64,000 nt of DNA from Chrysoporthe austroafricana (Eukaryota > Ascomycota > Sordariomycetes > Diaporthales > Cryphonectriaceae). The notes beneath the pieces were generated by a model. The model worked only from the letters and a program-made list of their open reading frames with translations, made no database searches and was not told where the DNA came from. This document shows, piece after piece, positions 1 to 10,613 of this stretch. The stretch is from assembly GCA_001051155.2 (NCBI GenBank), contig JYIP02000006.1:3286001-3350000 (forward strand). The letters are read 5' to 3'. The first letter of the stretch is position 1. Each line of letters starts with the position of its first letter. Position numbers and translations under genes: made by a program.

Positions 1-2
1 TT

Positions 3-1015
3 GTGTCTCTTGCCTGGGCATCATGGAATGTCTTCCGTATGGCGAGACGCTCCGTAAGTCCATCCATTCCTGATGCAAAGCTGGGATCGATAACTCTGAG
101 GATGCTAATTGTCCATAGATCGCTCTGCACAAGAACCCGGCGTACGCTCTCTACTCCGACCAGCATGCGCTCAACAAGTGGGGCTTCCTGTACATCCAGT
201 TCCGCGCGTCCGCATACTACTACATCATCCCTGTGCTCCTCCACACACTCCTCAAGGCCATGTTCATCGCGTTCGGCCAAGGTTCCGGCGTCACGCAAGC
301 CGTCGCGCTGATCATCCTCGAGATCGCTGCGCTCATCGCCACCAGCGTTCTGCGCCCATACATGGACAAGTCGACCAACGCCATCAACGTAACCATCTGC
401 GTCGTCAACTTCCTCAACGCCATCTTCTTGCTTATCTTTACCGACGTCTTCGACGGGCCCGGTCTCATGATCGGTGTCGTCGGCATCCTTCTGTGGATCC
501 TCAACGTGGCTGTGTCGCTGATCCTACTGCTGATCCTCATCATCACCACCGTGGTCATCTTCTTCAAGTCAAACCCCGACAACCGCTACCAGATGGCCGA
601 CGACCGTACCTCGTTCATGAAGTCCGGCTCCGTCCTCAACACGACACAGCAGCTGGATGCTCTGGCTGCCGCTGCACGAGGAGACCACGGCGAGGGCGGC
701 TACATGAAAGCCCCTCTCGATGACGAGGACGACGAGGACTCAATCGTTCCGATAGGCTCGTCGACGGCGAACCTGCCGGGGCACAGGGGAATTGCCGCCA
801 GCAGGAGGTCGGACAGGAACAGCGGAACGAGCGAGGAGATGAATGAAAAGGTACGGCCATCCTCAGTGCCGAGCACAAACGGGTCGTCGGCGAGCATGCG
901 GATGGACCCGGCCCGGGTGCCAGTCCCGGTGAGCCCATTAGCAAGCAGCGACGGGAGTGCGAGCTCGGCGGCAAGCGGAGTAGCGGCGCATAGGGCCGCG
1001 AATAATGCGAGGTGA
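3..1015 (+). CDS. TRP-like flavin carrier (FLC family) protein, 3' part
   Basis: C-terminal part of a polytopic membrane protein of the fungal TRP-domain/flavin-carrier family (yeast Flc1-3, fission yeast Pkd2). Known members act in ER/Golgi or plasma membrane in FAD transport, calcium handling and wall integrity. The gene starts before the window. A first exon piece ends at 53, followed by a 65-bp intron (54-118, GTAAGT donor, GCTAAT branch) with phase 0, then one exon to the TGA. After the intron the typical 'KNPAYALYSDQHALNKWGFL' stretch is visible, followed by four or five hydrophobic helices, an 'SNPDNRYQMADDR' segment, and a long Ser-rich acidic cytosolic tail with no helices. Assignment rests on recalled family pattern. 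The N-terminal ML-like lumenal domain is not in the window. Confidence 0.8.
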
Positions 1016-2164
1016 GCTTCCATTTCCCTTTGATACCTCCACCAGCATCCCGCGCGACATTCGAGCGGCGGCTGACAAGAGGTGACAGTCCGTGGCAAAG
1101 AGGCATCGGATATGAACGGCCGGCTTGATCCGAGTGTCCGACCCGGTCTTACGCTTCTAATGACATAATTGGATTATAATGAGACGGCGGCGGTCAGGTT
1201 CGATGCAGCACGTCTCGACAAGCTTGGGCAAAGGACATAGTCTTGCTAATGTGCCCCACATTCACGTCACTCGTTAAAATACCCCTTTTCGCTAGACGAA
1301 TAGTCGCAGGCTGGACTTTCCGTGCTATGTAATGAGCGCCGTTGGAGTTCGGGAGTTTACTTTGTGAGGGAAGGAAAACGGGATGGGCAGTTCAAGAGGG
1401 CCGGGGATATTTAGACCTGTTGGGCACTGAGTGGGGAGGCTGTCTCGCCATTCAGAAATCACTAATGGAGGTAAAAACAAGCACCGAGGGTAGCAATGGT
1501 AAAGGTAACTAGCGCTCATTACAAGGGCATCATTTCACGTCCACCACAAACCAGAACTTCTCTCATGTGTTGTGCACAGCTGCATTCATTGTTGCCAAGG
1601 AGGAGGGAGTCGGGTCGATGCCAAAGAAGCGCTGCCGACTACAGTCCCAAACTCTTTGAATTGAAAGTTCGAGCACATGAGGAAGTCATTGAATTGTAGA
1701 GTCCGCATGAAGGCCATGGAGGATGCATGCTGTGGGATCGAGTCTGTTCAAGCCGAGGTGGGGTGTTCATTGCAACGGTTTGGCTTGTCAAGTGCAGCGA
1801 TACTTGGTTGCGCTCCAGGTAGCTTAGCGGCAGGCAAGCCCCCTGTGTCGGTTCGGTTGCTGTGGGTCTTCTGCCTACCAACAGTGCTACGATCAGCCCT
1901 GCAGACCTCACCTTACCTAAACTACAGCATGCAGCATCAGCCTCGCTGGACTTCACTTCCCCAACCCAGCCAGCTCCGACCTGTTCGACGAGCTCGTCGC
2001 ACCGCAGGGGCCTGCTCGAACCACCGAATTTACCATCAAATACGAAACTACAACGAGTCACCTGATTCCGACCTCGAATACTCTTGCATTGAGCGCCAAA
2101 TTGACGCTGCAGTCGCTTCAAACACCAGCGCCGGGGGTCGGCTGAACCTCACGCGCCAGGCAAT
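1016..2164. other. intergenic, leader of TAF6
   Basis: Co-oriented spacer between the flavin-carrier gene and TAF6. Open frames here have no recognisable domain and low-complexity translations. The last ~250 bases are C-rich and pyrimidine-rich, as expected for a fungal promoter and leader. No tRNA or repeat seen. Confidence 0.6.
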
Positions 2165-3641
2165 ATGGCCGCGGCCCCGCCAAAGCCAGCAGAGGAGTCG
2201 CGGCTCCTCTGGAACCCGGAGAACGTGAAAGATGTCGCGGAGTCCGTTGGAATCGGCGCCCTTAACGAGGAGGCGCTCAAGGTGCTACAGCAAGATGTCG
2301 AATACCGCCTGGGCCAAGTCATTATCGAGAGCTTGCGCTTCATGCGGCTCGCGGGCCGCACCACGCTGACGGTCCAGGACGTGTCGCAGGCGCTGAAGGT
2401 GCTCGACGTGGAACCCCTCTATGGCTACGACTCGACGCGACCACTACGTTATGGAGAGGCGAGCATGGGACCGGGCCAGCCTCTGTTCTATCTCGAAGAT
2501 GAGGAGGTGGACTTCGAGAAGCTCATCAATGCGCCGCTTCCCAAGGTGCCTAGAGATGCTACGTTTACAGGTACGCCGTAGCCCCTGCTGCCTCGCAGGT
2601 CGCATCTGCTGACATTGCTTTCTTGAACAAGCCCACTGGCTCGCCATAGAAGGCGTCCAGCCTACTATTCCCCAGAACCCCTCGACTACCGAATCCCGCC
2701 CTACCGAGCTCGTCCCCAAAGGACCCGGCGCGAACCCCGCGCTCGCCGCGCTTGCCGGGAACGACAACGTCTCCTTCAGACCGCATGTTAGGCACATCAT
2801 CTCGAAGGAGCTCGTTCTGTATTTCGACAAGATCCAGTCGGCGGTCCTCGACGACAACCCCGACGACGAGGTCCGGCAGCTGCGCGAGGCCGCGCTGCAG
2901 TCGGTGCGCTCCGATCCGGGCCTGCACCAGCTCGTTCCGTACTTTGTCAACTTCATCGCGAACCAGGTCACCCATAGGCTGGATGACACGTTCGTCCTGA
3001 GGCAGATGATGGAGCTCACGGACGCGCTGCTCGACAACACGAACCTCTTCCTCGACCCCTACGCCAGCCCGCTGAGCGCGCCGGTCCTGACGTGTCTGAT
3101 GAGCCGGAAGCTGGGGTCGGAGGAGGGCACGGATGCGGTCAAGGAGCAGTACGAGCTGCGGGAGTTCTCGGCCGGCGTCCTGGGCAAGATCGCTAAGAAC
3201 TACAGCAAGTCGAACACGCGCCTGCGGCCGAAGCTGACGAGGACATGCCTCAAGTACTTCCTGGACCCGTCGAAGCCCTGCCCGGTGCTGTTCGGCGCGG
3301 TCTGCGGTCTCAGCGCGGCCGGCGGGCCCATGTCGGTGCGGGTGCTGCTGATGCCCAACCTCAAGTCCTTCGACACCATGATCATGGCCTCGCTCCGCGA
3401 TAAGGGCGTGTCGAGCGCGGAGTGCGAGCTGCTGCTGGGCGCGATCGTCAAGGCCATCCAGACCATTGACAAGACCGAGTTTGACCTGATGAACGGGGTC
3501 AACGGCGGCGGGGCGGACGGGGACGTCGCGGCGCAGCTCGAGGACTTCCTGGGCCCGACCATCGGGCGGGCCGTGTTCAACCTGCACAAGGAGCGGCTGA
3601 ACAGGCTGGTGTTGGACGCCAAGGCGTTCAAGGACGACTAG
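2165..3641 (+). CDS. TAF6: TFIID/SAGA subunit TAF6
   Basis: TBP-associated factor 6, a nuclear subunit of TFIID (and of SAGA in yeast) that pairs with TAF9 through a histone fold. Two exons (2165-2570, 2632-3641) give 471 aa; the 61-bp intron has a GTACGC donor, GCTGAC branch and ACAAG acceptor, and splicing restores the family motif '[10 protein letters not shown]'. Residues ~13-80 form the histone fold ('[11 protein letters not shown]', '[17 protein letters not shown]'). From ~190 on lies the HEAT-repeat TAF6C domain ('[13 protein letters not shown]', '[20 protein letters not shown]', 'ILGKIAKNY'-like segment). Length fits fungal TAF6. It runs convergently into SDH3. High confidence from motif order. 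Confidence 0.95.
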
Positions 3642-4150
3642 GAGCGGGTCCGTCGGCTCGAGCGGGGGTATGGCTTGATGGTGAACGGAGTCTAGGCTGA
3701 TTCTCACACGGGAAGGGGACAAAAGGCTTTGCTTGGTTCCTACTTTGATACCTAAGATAAGGCGTTAGGACATAGGAATGAACATGATATTCACCGACGC
3801 TTGCTACACGCTTCGCTCTGGGTATTCGCTGGTATGATTACTTGATAGAATTCTCGGGCTCCATCCATATATAAATTGCTGGCCTGGCCTTTAAATCAAC
3901 GGATATCATCATGAATATCATACCAACAGTTCACGAAGGCGGGATGCCCACAGAAACTTTCAAGGCATCATGGCCTGCTTTGTGTTCTACAATATCTTAT
4001 TGCTCGAAAAGCATCTATGCCAACTGTCTCTGACTCGGGAGGACAGCTCTTCTGTCCTCATCGCTCGCGCAATAACCTGCGTTGCATACTTTGTCTGCCA
4101 CTGATATGCCCAGAGTCTCACTCTCTGACCGACTCAACCCGCCTCCGCGA
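3642..4150. other. convergent 3' spacer TAF6/SDH3
   Basis: About 510 bases shared by the 3' ends of two convergent genes. It is more AT-rich than the flanking exons (for example the ATATATAAA stretch near 3870) and probably holds both polyadenylation regions. No coding frame is credible. Confidence 0.6.
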
Positions 4151-4834
4151 TTATAGAAGGAAGGCCAGCCCCAGTGCCACAACCGTCGAAGTTCCCCAAA
4201 CAATGTACTCGGTCCTCTTGATCGACGCTTTCCTGAAGCCCTTGGCCGTGGAGTCCTGCACCAGGTGCTTGATCCCGTTGGCGAAGTGGTACACGAACGG
4301 CCACGCCAGCCCCAGCTTGACGCCGCCCTTGACGAGCAGCGGCAGCCCCGCGAACGCGGCCGCGACGGACGCGCTCTCGAGGTGCCAGCCCGCCAGCGGC
4401 GCGACGAGGTAGCCGATGCTGTAGACGTACAGGGAGCCTGTGAAGAACATGCCCGTGAAGCGCTGGAAGATGGACGAGCCCAGGAAAGTCTGCTTCTTGT
4501 CGTAGATCTCGAGGTGCGGCGACACGGGCCGCTGCAGGCGCTGCTTGGCGAGCAGCGACTGCGCGTCGAGGGGCGTCATGGGCTGCGTCGCCGCCGTGCG
4601 GCGGATCTGGAGGGGCTGCACCTGGAGGAGAGCCGCGGCGGTCGGCGTGAAGAAGGTGGACGGCTTGGCGGCTACATGGCGTGCTTGTCAGCTTCATGGG
4701 ACCGAACGGGGGCCGGAGCAGCGATATGCGCGGCATGTTGTGGGTGCTGGTGCTCGTGCTCGGTGAGGCGGATGACGTCTGGGAGAATGCTTACCCCGGC
4801 GAACGGCCGTGAGGCCTGCCCTTGAGGTGATCAT
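4151..4834 (-). CDS. SDH3: succinate dehydrogenase cytochrome b560 subunit, mitochondrial
   Basis: Membrane anchor subunit of respiratory complex II in the inner mitochondrial membrane; with SDH4 it binds heme b and ubiquinone. Two exons on the minus strand: 4834-4795 and 4671-4151, with a 123-bp intron (GTAAGC donor, GCTGAC branch, TGTAG acceptor). The spliced start gives a basic, hydroxylated leader (MITSRAGLTAVRRAAKPS) typical of a mitochondrial presequence; the unspliced downstream frame lacks it. Mature features: 'SPHLEIYDKKQTFLGS', the quinone-site 'SIFQRFTG', three TM helices, and 'YHFANGIKHLVQD', where the family has the axial heme histidine. Total 186 aa, normal for the family. Confidence 0.95.
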
Positions 4835-6392
4835 CTTGGCCGGGTGTGCTTCGGCTGATCTGGTGGTGTTGTCGTCGGTGTCGTCTGGGTCGCTGAGGGC
4901 GTGGGGGCGGTCAGTCGACGACCTGCATCAGGGGCGCAAGCTATACTGAGGGACCCGAGGTGAGGTTGAAATCGGCGAGGTCGATGATGCTCGGCTGCCG
5001 TGTCCATCCGCAGCCGGCTCCTCGGCTAGGCTTGACGAATCAGAGGCGGCCAGTTGCTCATCGCTCCCGTCCTCCCCAGCTCCAGGAGTCACGTGCCAGA
5101 CGACAGAGATCCGCGTTTGCAACGACATCTTGACTTCCGCGCTTGAAATTTCGGCGGGCGGGTTCTTCTCCCTCTTTCCTTTCCTCAAGTCAGTTGAGAC
5201 GCCCGACCACAGCACAGAGGCACCATATTGGTCTGATGAGGCTGCAAGATGGTTGGACACATTCTTGTGTCGTTGGTGTTTCATAGAGGAAATCGATCCT
5301 TCGTTAATCTCTGGACGCCAGTGATCCCGTCTGGCTTCAGTTTCATTCTGAGATCTACATTTGCACAACCAGACCACGTCGTAGCGAGCGGTCTTGGGTT
5401 AGGAGGAGGAGACGGCATACATCCTGCTACCCCTCCGCGCGCTGATATTGATAGGATGGCAGGGTAGGTAGGCTTTGATCGCAATGATACTCTGCGCTGC
5501 AGTACTATGGTTAACACCATGTGCATTCGTGTGCGTGCCGGCCCAGAGTCTAGAGCTTGCAGGATCTTGTGTGTTGTATCGCCATATTTTTTTCTTCTCC
5601 CCCGGTCTTTTCCGTCTGGTCCTCAACGCAATGCTCTGCCTCTCTCTGCCTCTTTTCCTTGCCTTCAGGGACTGTCTCATCCGTATGACATCCGCAGCCT
5701 GCCGTGAAGTCACCCGCAGCTTCTCTCTTTTCTCTCTAGGTCATCCATGTCATCCATACCCGCCGCCTGCGATACGTACTGTTCTCTTCCATGGATGGAT
5801 GGCTTGGTCCAGGGTTCTCAACGGAGCTCTGCTCGATGATGGCACATCATCGATACGTTTCAGAGCGGTTGTTTGCAGTAGTGGGGGTGTGTCTTGCTGC
5901 TGAGGTATCTACGTACTGTGCTAGTGCTGGTATGCAGCGTCCAGGAGAACGGATGGGAGGGCGGTTCTTGCCTCTTTGCCCTGTATGGAGCGGCCTCCTG
6001 CGTCGGATGGCCTCGAGCAGAATAACTCCTTGTAGGCTCATCTCTATGAGGCCCTATTTACAGAGGTGTCTCGCTGGGTAAAGAATAGAAGGCACGGGGG
6101 CGGGGCGTTAGCATGAGGAAGGACGAACGGCAGGCAGCCTAGGCAGCCCTTCGTATTGACCCGTTGGGACGGGAAGGTGCATCTTTGTGAGGAGGGAGCG
6201 GCTGCCTGCCTGGTCTGGTATCCTCGACCTCGTCCTATATCAAATTCGAGTGTCTTGTCTTGTATTCTCTTTGTCTTCGTCTCCTTCGTCTGCACCCCTC
6301 CGAGGCCATCCGTCATCAGTCTTCAGCCTCATCGTCACTACACACTCCCAGACCCCAAGCTCGCCCTGCCCCCTCTGCAATGGCCGACTAAG
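4835..6392. other. long intergenic region upstream of SDH3
   Basis: About 1.5 kb between divergent transcription units. The first few hundred bases should hold the SDH3 promoter. The rest contains overlapping open frames on both strands, none with a domain, a conserved pattern or splice logic. The last 150 bases are C/T-rich, as in a fungal leader, and precede the micro-ORF at 6393. Confidence 0.5.
6380..6391 (+). promoter_or_regulatory. four-triplet minimal upstream ORF
   Basis: An ATG-GCC-GAC-TAA mini-ORF ends one base before the ATG of the 39-codon ORF at 6393. If transcribed in the same leader, ribosomes would terminate immediately before the next start, an arrangement that can favour reinitiation. 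Seen directly; function is inference. Confidence 0.3.
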
Positions 6393-6512
6393 ATGGACAC
6401 GCTCCTTTTGATGTGGCTCATCATCCTGGGTGTGATGGCCGTCATGACCTTCGCTGGCGTCTTCATTCTCCTGATCCCAGCCATCGAACACGCGGAATCT
6501 GGGAGAGACTAG
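6393..6512 (+). CDS. possible 39-aa single-pass membrane micro-protein
   Basis: A short ORF encodes 39 residues with one strong hydrophobic helix (residues ~3-31, rich in Leu, Ile, Met and Val) and a short charged C-terminus ending 'EHAESGRD'. The hydrophobic helix with charged tail looks selected rather than random, but I recognise no family. It lies in the leader of the 1037-aa gene at 7013, so it could be an independent small gene, an upstream cistron or a chance ORF. Context: a minimal uORF just upstream and two candidate introns downstream. Confidence 0.35.
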   Translation: MDTLLLMWLIILGVMAVMTFAGVFILLIPAIEHAESGRD

Positions 6513-7012
6513 AGCAGAGGAGATAACTACCATCCCATCTCCAGTTGTTGCAGGTACCCACTTTTTTTTCGCCAGGATCCCTCCTACGTCTTGGATTTGT
6601 TGCCAGCTCCTCAGCTAACTTTCTCTCCGTGACCTTTCAGTCACTCACTGTTTGATCATTTCCTCCGGTCCAATTCACCTGCGATTCGTCATTCCGAAGA
6701 GGCTAGACACTCTGCATCTTGCCGTCGACTACCCACACGACGTATCCAGGAGGAAATTCACATTGCCTTCATTTCCTTCTGATCATCTCCAGGGTAAGCA
6801 TCTGGGAGATGACGCCGACTGCCTGGGCACTTGCTGTTGACGGGCTAGAGCTCTACATGCACGTGTCAATTGGAAAGCTGACTTGCTTCTGGACACCTAG
6901 GTACTGGTCGACCGTTCCTCCATCTGCACCACCATCCACAACCTGCCATCAGTCGGTCTTTCTTTACTACCCACTACTCGTCGCTACCATCAGGCATCGC
7001 CAGGGAGATAAG
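6513..7012 (+). promoter_or_regulatory. leader with two candidate 5'-UTR introns
   Basis: Two well-formed fungal introns can be read before the ATG at 7013: 6554-6640 (GTACCC donor, GCTAAC branch, TTTCAG acceptor) and 6794-6900 (GTAAGC donor, GCTGAC branch 6877-6882, CCTAG acceptor). They would make a multi-exon leader. The frame of the downstream gene is open back to 6719, but that upstream translation is low quality and interrupted by the second intron, so I place the start at 7013. Confidence 0.45.
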
Positions 7013-10000
7013 ATGAGTGACATTGACACCACAGCCTCTCGGGTGGCTGCTCGTCCAGCTGAGTGTGCCAGCCCCCTCTTCAAACTCTTTGGACCTGACC
7101 CTGTCGATACCCTCGGCAACGTCCGTCCCTTGCGCCTTGTTCGTGAGACCATCTATTCCTATGCCTGGTCTCGAGATCGCCGTGACGAACGGAAGCTTGA
7201 TTGGGTGGTTTCTCAGTGGGGTCTCAACCGCAATGTCCCTGAACGCTTCGTTGCCAACGCTCCCTATGGCAACACCGCATCCAAGCATCTTGACGAGTTG
7301 CCATGCAACCTCCACCTGGTCAACAAACAAATATCTGAGGACTTCACTCGTTACATCTACAACGTGAACGATCTGGAGGTCGACGTGGACCTCAAGGCGG
7401 TGCACACTGACGCCGCTGAAGCCTACCTTCAGAAGATTGTCTCACAGCTACAGAACCCCAACTTTCAAAAGTACACGCGACGTGGTCGTGTACGCATCCA
7501 CTTTCCCTCTTCATACCCAGTCAATAACCTTCCGACCTACAACCAACGCGCCCTCGAAGATATTGCGTCTAATCTTGACGAATTTCAACAGCTTGAGCAT
7601 TTGGTTGTCCGTGTGGTTCCTACACAAGGGTCGCCTTTAGACTACGAGCTTCGTGTCGCCACCTTTCCTTTCTATCCCTTGCGCATGACCCACTGGTCTC
7701 TGCAAACCCTCAACACCAACATCTGGCCGTACAGATGGGATCGTCTGGAGAAGCAGCAAGTTGGGCTGCTCGACCAAGCTTGGAAAGTCTACAGAAATAA
7801 CGGCAGTCTGACGGCGTCTGTGAAACCGTACTCTGTTGCGCGGCCTCCACTTGCGAACCGCAGCCCTACTCCCAGTGCGGCTAACACAACTGGTGGTACT
7901 GGGCCCCATAGCGAGCTGCACACCTCGAAGAATGGTAGCCAGAAGAGGAAGGGCCGCAAGCAGAGAGTCGTCGCCAGCGTCTCTATGGATGATGCTACGT
8001 CTTCTTTCGTTCATTTGGCTGATCCTAAAACTGGACCCAGTATCCAGGTGCCGATTTCTGAGATGGACGATACTTATACTGCAGCAGTGGATGCTGCTGC
8101 TGGTGGTGTTGCGACGAAGACACAGTCATCATGCCTCGAGGTCACGGCAGCTGAGTCGGCGGGCCGCGAGAAGCATGGCTCTGCTCTGGCCATCCCACCA
8201 TCGCCTCCACAATCTCCTGCTCAGCCTCAGTTGACCACGACAGACTTTTCTCCCCCTTTCACGAGAACGAATACCATTGCAGAGTCATCAGAGGATCTTG
8301 GACCAAACATAAGCGGAGGGGACACGTCCAGGCAAGGGTTCAAGGTCGCGGATTCCAAAGAGGACGAGCGTCTACAGGACTCTCGACCCCCTAGTCCAGC
8401 TCCCAGCTCTGCCACCCTTGGTTCGGTAGTTGAAAACCCGACTGCATTGGAAGACAGGAACGAGGGCACTGGCGGGGATGTTGGTGCCCTTGGGCAGGCC
8501 GATAGCGACCGCGCCCAGAAGAACCAGGCAAAGAAGAAGCGAAAGCCCAAGAAAAAGCCAAAAAAGACCGGAGCCGCCAAGTCAGTGGAAGTTCAGTATG
8601 ATTCCGATCCCATTGCAGCCATCCAGCAGGACGATGGGAGTGAGAAAGAATCTGAAGAGGAGATCGAGGTCGAGTCCATGACCCTCCAAGATGAGTCGTC
8701 AAAGTCCTTAGAGCAGGCCGCCTTGTCGACAAGAAAGCCAACGGTGGACCTGTCGAAATGTGATTTGTTCGCCTTCAACTTCAACCGTGTCTTAGCCCGG
8801 GATCCCAATACCGGTACGAGCTCACTTTGGGAGAGGGATACTCGAGTGAACAGGTATCTGCGCCAGCAAGAGCGGCGTCGTTCTGAGCAGGCTGCTAGGC
8901 AAGCTAAGCGGAAGGAAACCAAGGGCAAGAGAGGGTCAAAGAAAGCCAAGCAGTTGTCGCTCCGTCGAGGCAATGTTGCTGCCGACTCACCTCTATCCCG
9001 CGCCATGGAGCGTCAACGCGAGGAGCAGAAGACGAAGAAGGTCGTCAAGGAGCGAAAGTCCGATCCTTCATCCGATCTTGCTGATCAGGCACTGAATGCG
9101 CTGGCAGACACCGAAATGCTTGTTCGTGGCTTCGGCATATTCATAGGACACGAAACGGGGCATCGCTTCAACTTTAATATCGATGAAGAGACAAGCCCTG
9201 TTGTTGAAGAGCTTGATATGGAGCATCAGTGCCCTTCCGAAGAAGAGTACGATCCGGATCGCGACATATCAGCAAGTGAGGATGATCTACGGCTCATATC
9301 TGATGATGAAGACGAAGTGTACCACTCTATAGCAGAGACTCACCTCCAGTCGCCAGGACAACCTAATGGTAATGGGGATGAGGGCCCCATTGGGCAGACG
9401 CATGACGACGAGACCAGTGGCTTGCAATACAATGCGGATACATCTCGGGATCCGCTTACTACCAGCATCTCCGATCACAAAGATGCTGCCGGTATTGCCT
9501 CTGGGGAAACGCTTGCAGGAGATCAGATTTCGTCAGGTGCAGATCGAGGTGAGAATATTCAGTTTGAACCACCTGTTCAGGATATTCCAGGTCGAACACC
9601 TCAACGCGGAAGGAGAGGTTCCCGCGATACTCATGGTGGCCGTCGAGAATGCAGATCGCAAGGTGGCCGAGGTCGAAGCCGACGCAACCAGGAAACAGTT
9701 GCACAGGAATCAGACAGCCAAGTATCGCATGGCTTCAACTCAAGCCGCCATGGCGGGCGCGGTCAAAATTCCCACCGTGGTCACAGATCGCAGTACGTCA
9801 AGGGTCGTCGATACTCTACGCGACTTGCCCACCGTGGTAGCCAGGACGCACGTACTCAAGGTCCATCCCCGGCACAGGATGTCCATAGCAACCTCAGAAA
9901 TGCTTGGAGTGCAGCTGTACTGGCGGGTGACAGAGACTTACGAACTCAGAACTCGAAGCGACACGAAGAGCTGAAGCGCAAGATGGAAGCGGAAGGGACC

Positions 10001-10126
10001 GAGTACGCCGATTACGCCAGTCCGATCAGCGACAACTGGACTAGGACGGACGAAGATGGGAAGTGCATCGAGGGCCAGACTGATCAGGTGGTTTATCACA
10101 GTCAAAACCAAAAGCCCTCCTCTTAA
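7013..10126 (+). CDS. 1037-aa fungal protein of unknown function
   Basis: Single-exon gene. The start is the ATG in the context AGATGAGTGAC. Residues ~30-270 look folded and resemble the fungal '2EXR/F-box-like' pattern found in many hypothetical proteins: 'VRETIYSYAWS', then 'NLHLVNKQISEDF', then 'DLEVDVDLK' (start of a strand), then a conserved region ending 'LEHLVVRVVP'. Residues ~300-560 are Ser/Pro-rich and disordered. A Lys-rich block ('KKKRKPKKKPKK') and acidic runs follow. A second conserved island near 590-700 includes 'CDLFAFNFNRVLARD' and 'MLVRGFGIFIGHETGHRF'. The C-terminus carries many RG/RRG/HGG motifs, suggesting RNA binding or arginine methylation. Nuclear location is inferred from the basic blocks. 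No enzyme function is visible. Confidence 0.75.
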   Translation: MSDIDTTASRVAARPAECASPLFKLFGPDPVDTLGNVRPLRLVRETIYSYAWSRDRRDERKLDWVVSQWGLNRNVPERFVANAPYGNTASKHLDELPCNLHLVNKQISEDFTRYIYNVNDLEVDVDLKAVHTDAAEAYLQKIVSQLQNPNFQKYTRRGRVRIHFPSSYPVNNLPTYNQRALEDIASNLDEFQQLEHLVVRVVPTQGSPLDYELRVATFPFYPLRMTHWSLQTLNTNIWPYRWDRLEKQQVGLLDQAWKVYRNNGSLTASVKPYSVARPPLANRSPTPSAANTTGGTGPHSELHTSKNGSQKRKGRKQRVVASVSMDDATSSFVHLADPKTGPSIQVPISEMDDTYTAAVDAAAGGVATKTQSSCLEVTAAESAGREKHGSALAIPPSPPQSPAQPQLTTTDFSPPFTRTNTIAESSEDLGPNISGGDTSRQGFKVADSKEDERLQDSRPPSPAPSSATLGSVVENPTALEDRNEGTGGDVGALGQADSDRAQKNQAKKKRKPKKKPKKTGAAKSVEVQYDSDPIAAIQQDDGSEKESEEEIEVESMTLQDESSKSLEQAALSTRKPTVDLSKCDLFAFNFNRVLARDPNTGTSSLWERDTRVNRYLRQQERRRSEQAARQAKRKETKGKRGSKKAKQLSLRRGNVAADSPLSRAMERQREEQKTKKVVKERKSDPSSDLADQALNALADTEMLVRGFGIFIGHETGHRFNFNIDEETSPVVEELDMEHQCPSEEEYDPDRDISASEDDLRLISDDEDEVYHSIAETHLQSPGQPNGNGDEGPIGQTHDDETSGLQYNADTSRDPLTTSISDHKDAAGIASGETLAGDQISSGADRGENIQFEPPVQDIPGRTPQRGRRGSRDTHGGRRECRSQGGRGRSRRNQETVAQESDSQVSHGFNSSRHGGRGQNSHRGHRSQYVKGRRYSTRLAHRGSQDARTQGPSPAQDVHSNLRNAWSAAVLAGDRDLRTQNSKRHEELKRKMEAEGTEYADYASPISDNWTRTDEDGKCIEGQTDQVVYHSQNQKPSS

Positions 10127-10613
10127 GACGAGTCCTTCTCTATGCTCAAGGTGAAGGATCTCAGCCCATTGATCGAGAAACAGGGCATTGAAGAGCAACA
10201 TGCAATTGTCTGATATTGCCACCGTACAAGTTGTCTTGAGCATTTTCAGAAAAGGTTGGAAGCACTTGATGAGACATTTTGACAAGTAGGTTCACGAATC
10301 ATGCTGTCAAGGATTTTGGAAGCAGGACTAGAAGCTTTTAGGACTGCTTGATGATTGGTGATGAAGTAATGAGGCTCTCATAAAGATACCTAGGCCTTAG
10401 GTTAAGACACTTGGGATCAAATCATGCAAGATCACAGCACATGTCTCTCAAGACTTGCTTTGCTACTGTATCCCGTGAATACTGTCATTCAGAATTTTCC
10501 CATTGCTATATAGGTGTTATTATCCTTCAAGTTGGCCTGCATTACGATGATATATAGTCATCGAGTAGCTGTTATAGTACCTATCCCCTCTCGTGTCTGG
10601 ATTGCCCCCTGAC
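10127..10613. other. convergent 3' spacer
   Basis: AT-rich 3' region between the 1037-aa gene and the dehydrogenase gene that runs toward it. It contains ATATA-type stretches near 10550 and no credible coding frame. Confidence 0.5.

Noticed and set aside
1677..2228. 183-codon frame overlapping the TAF6 start
   Set aside because: Overlaps the TAF6 leader and first codons in another frame; low-quality translation.
5475..5903. 142-codon Cys/Leu-rich frame upstream of the micro-ORF
   Set aside because: Composition follows C/T-rich DNA; no domain and several overlapping alternatives of equal quality.
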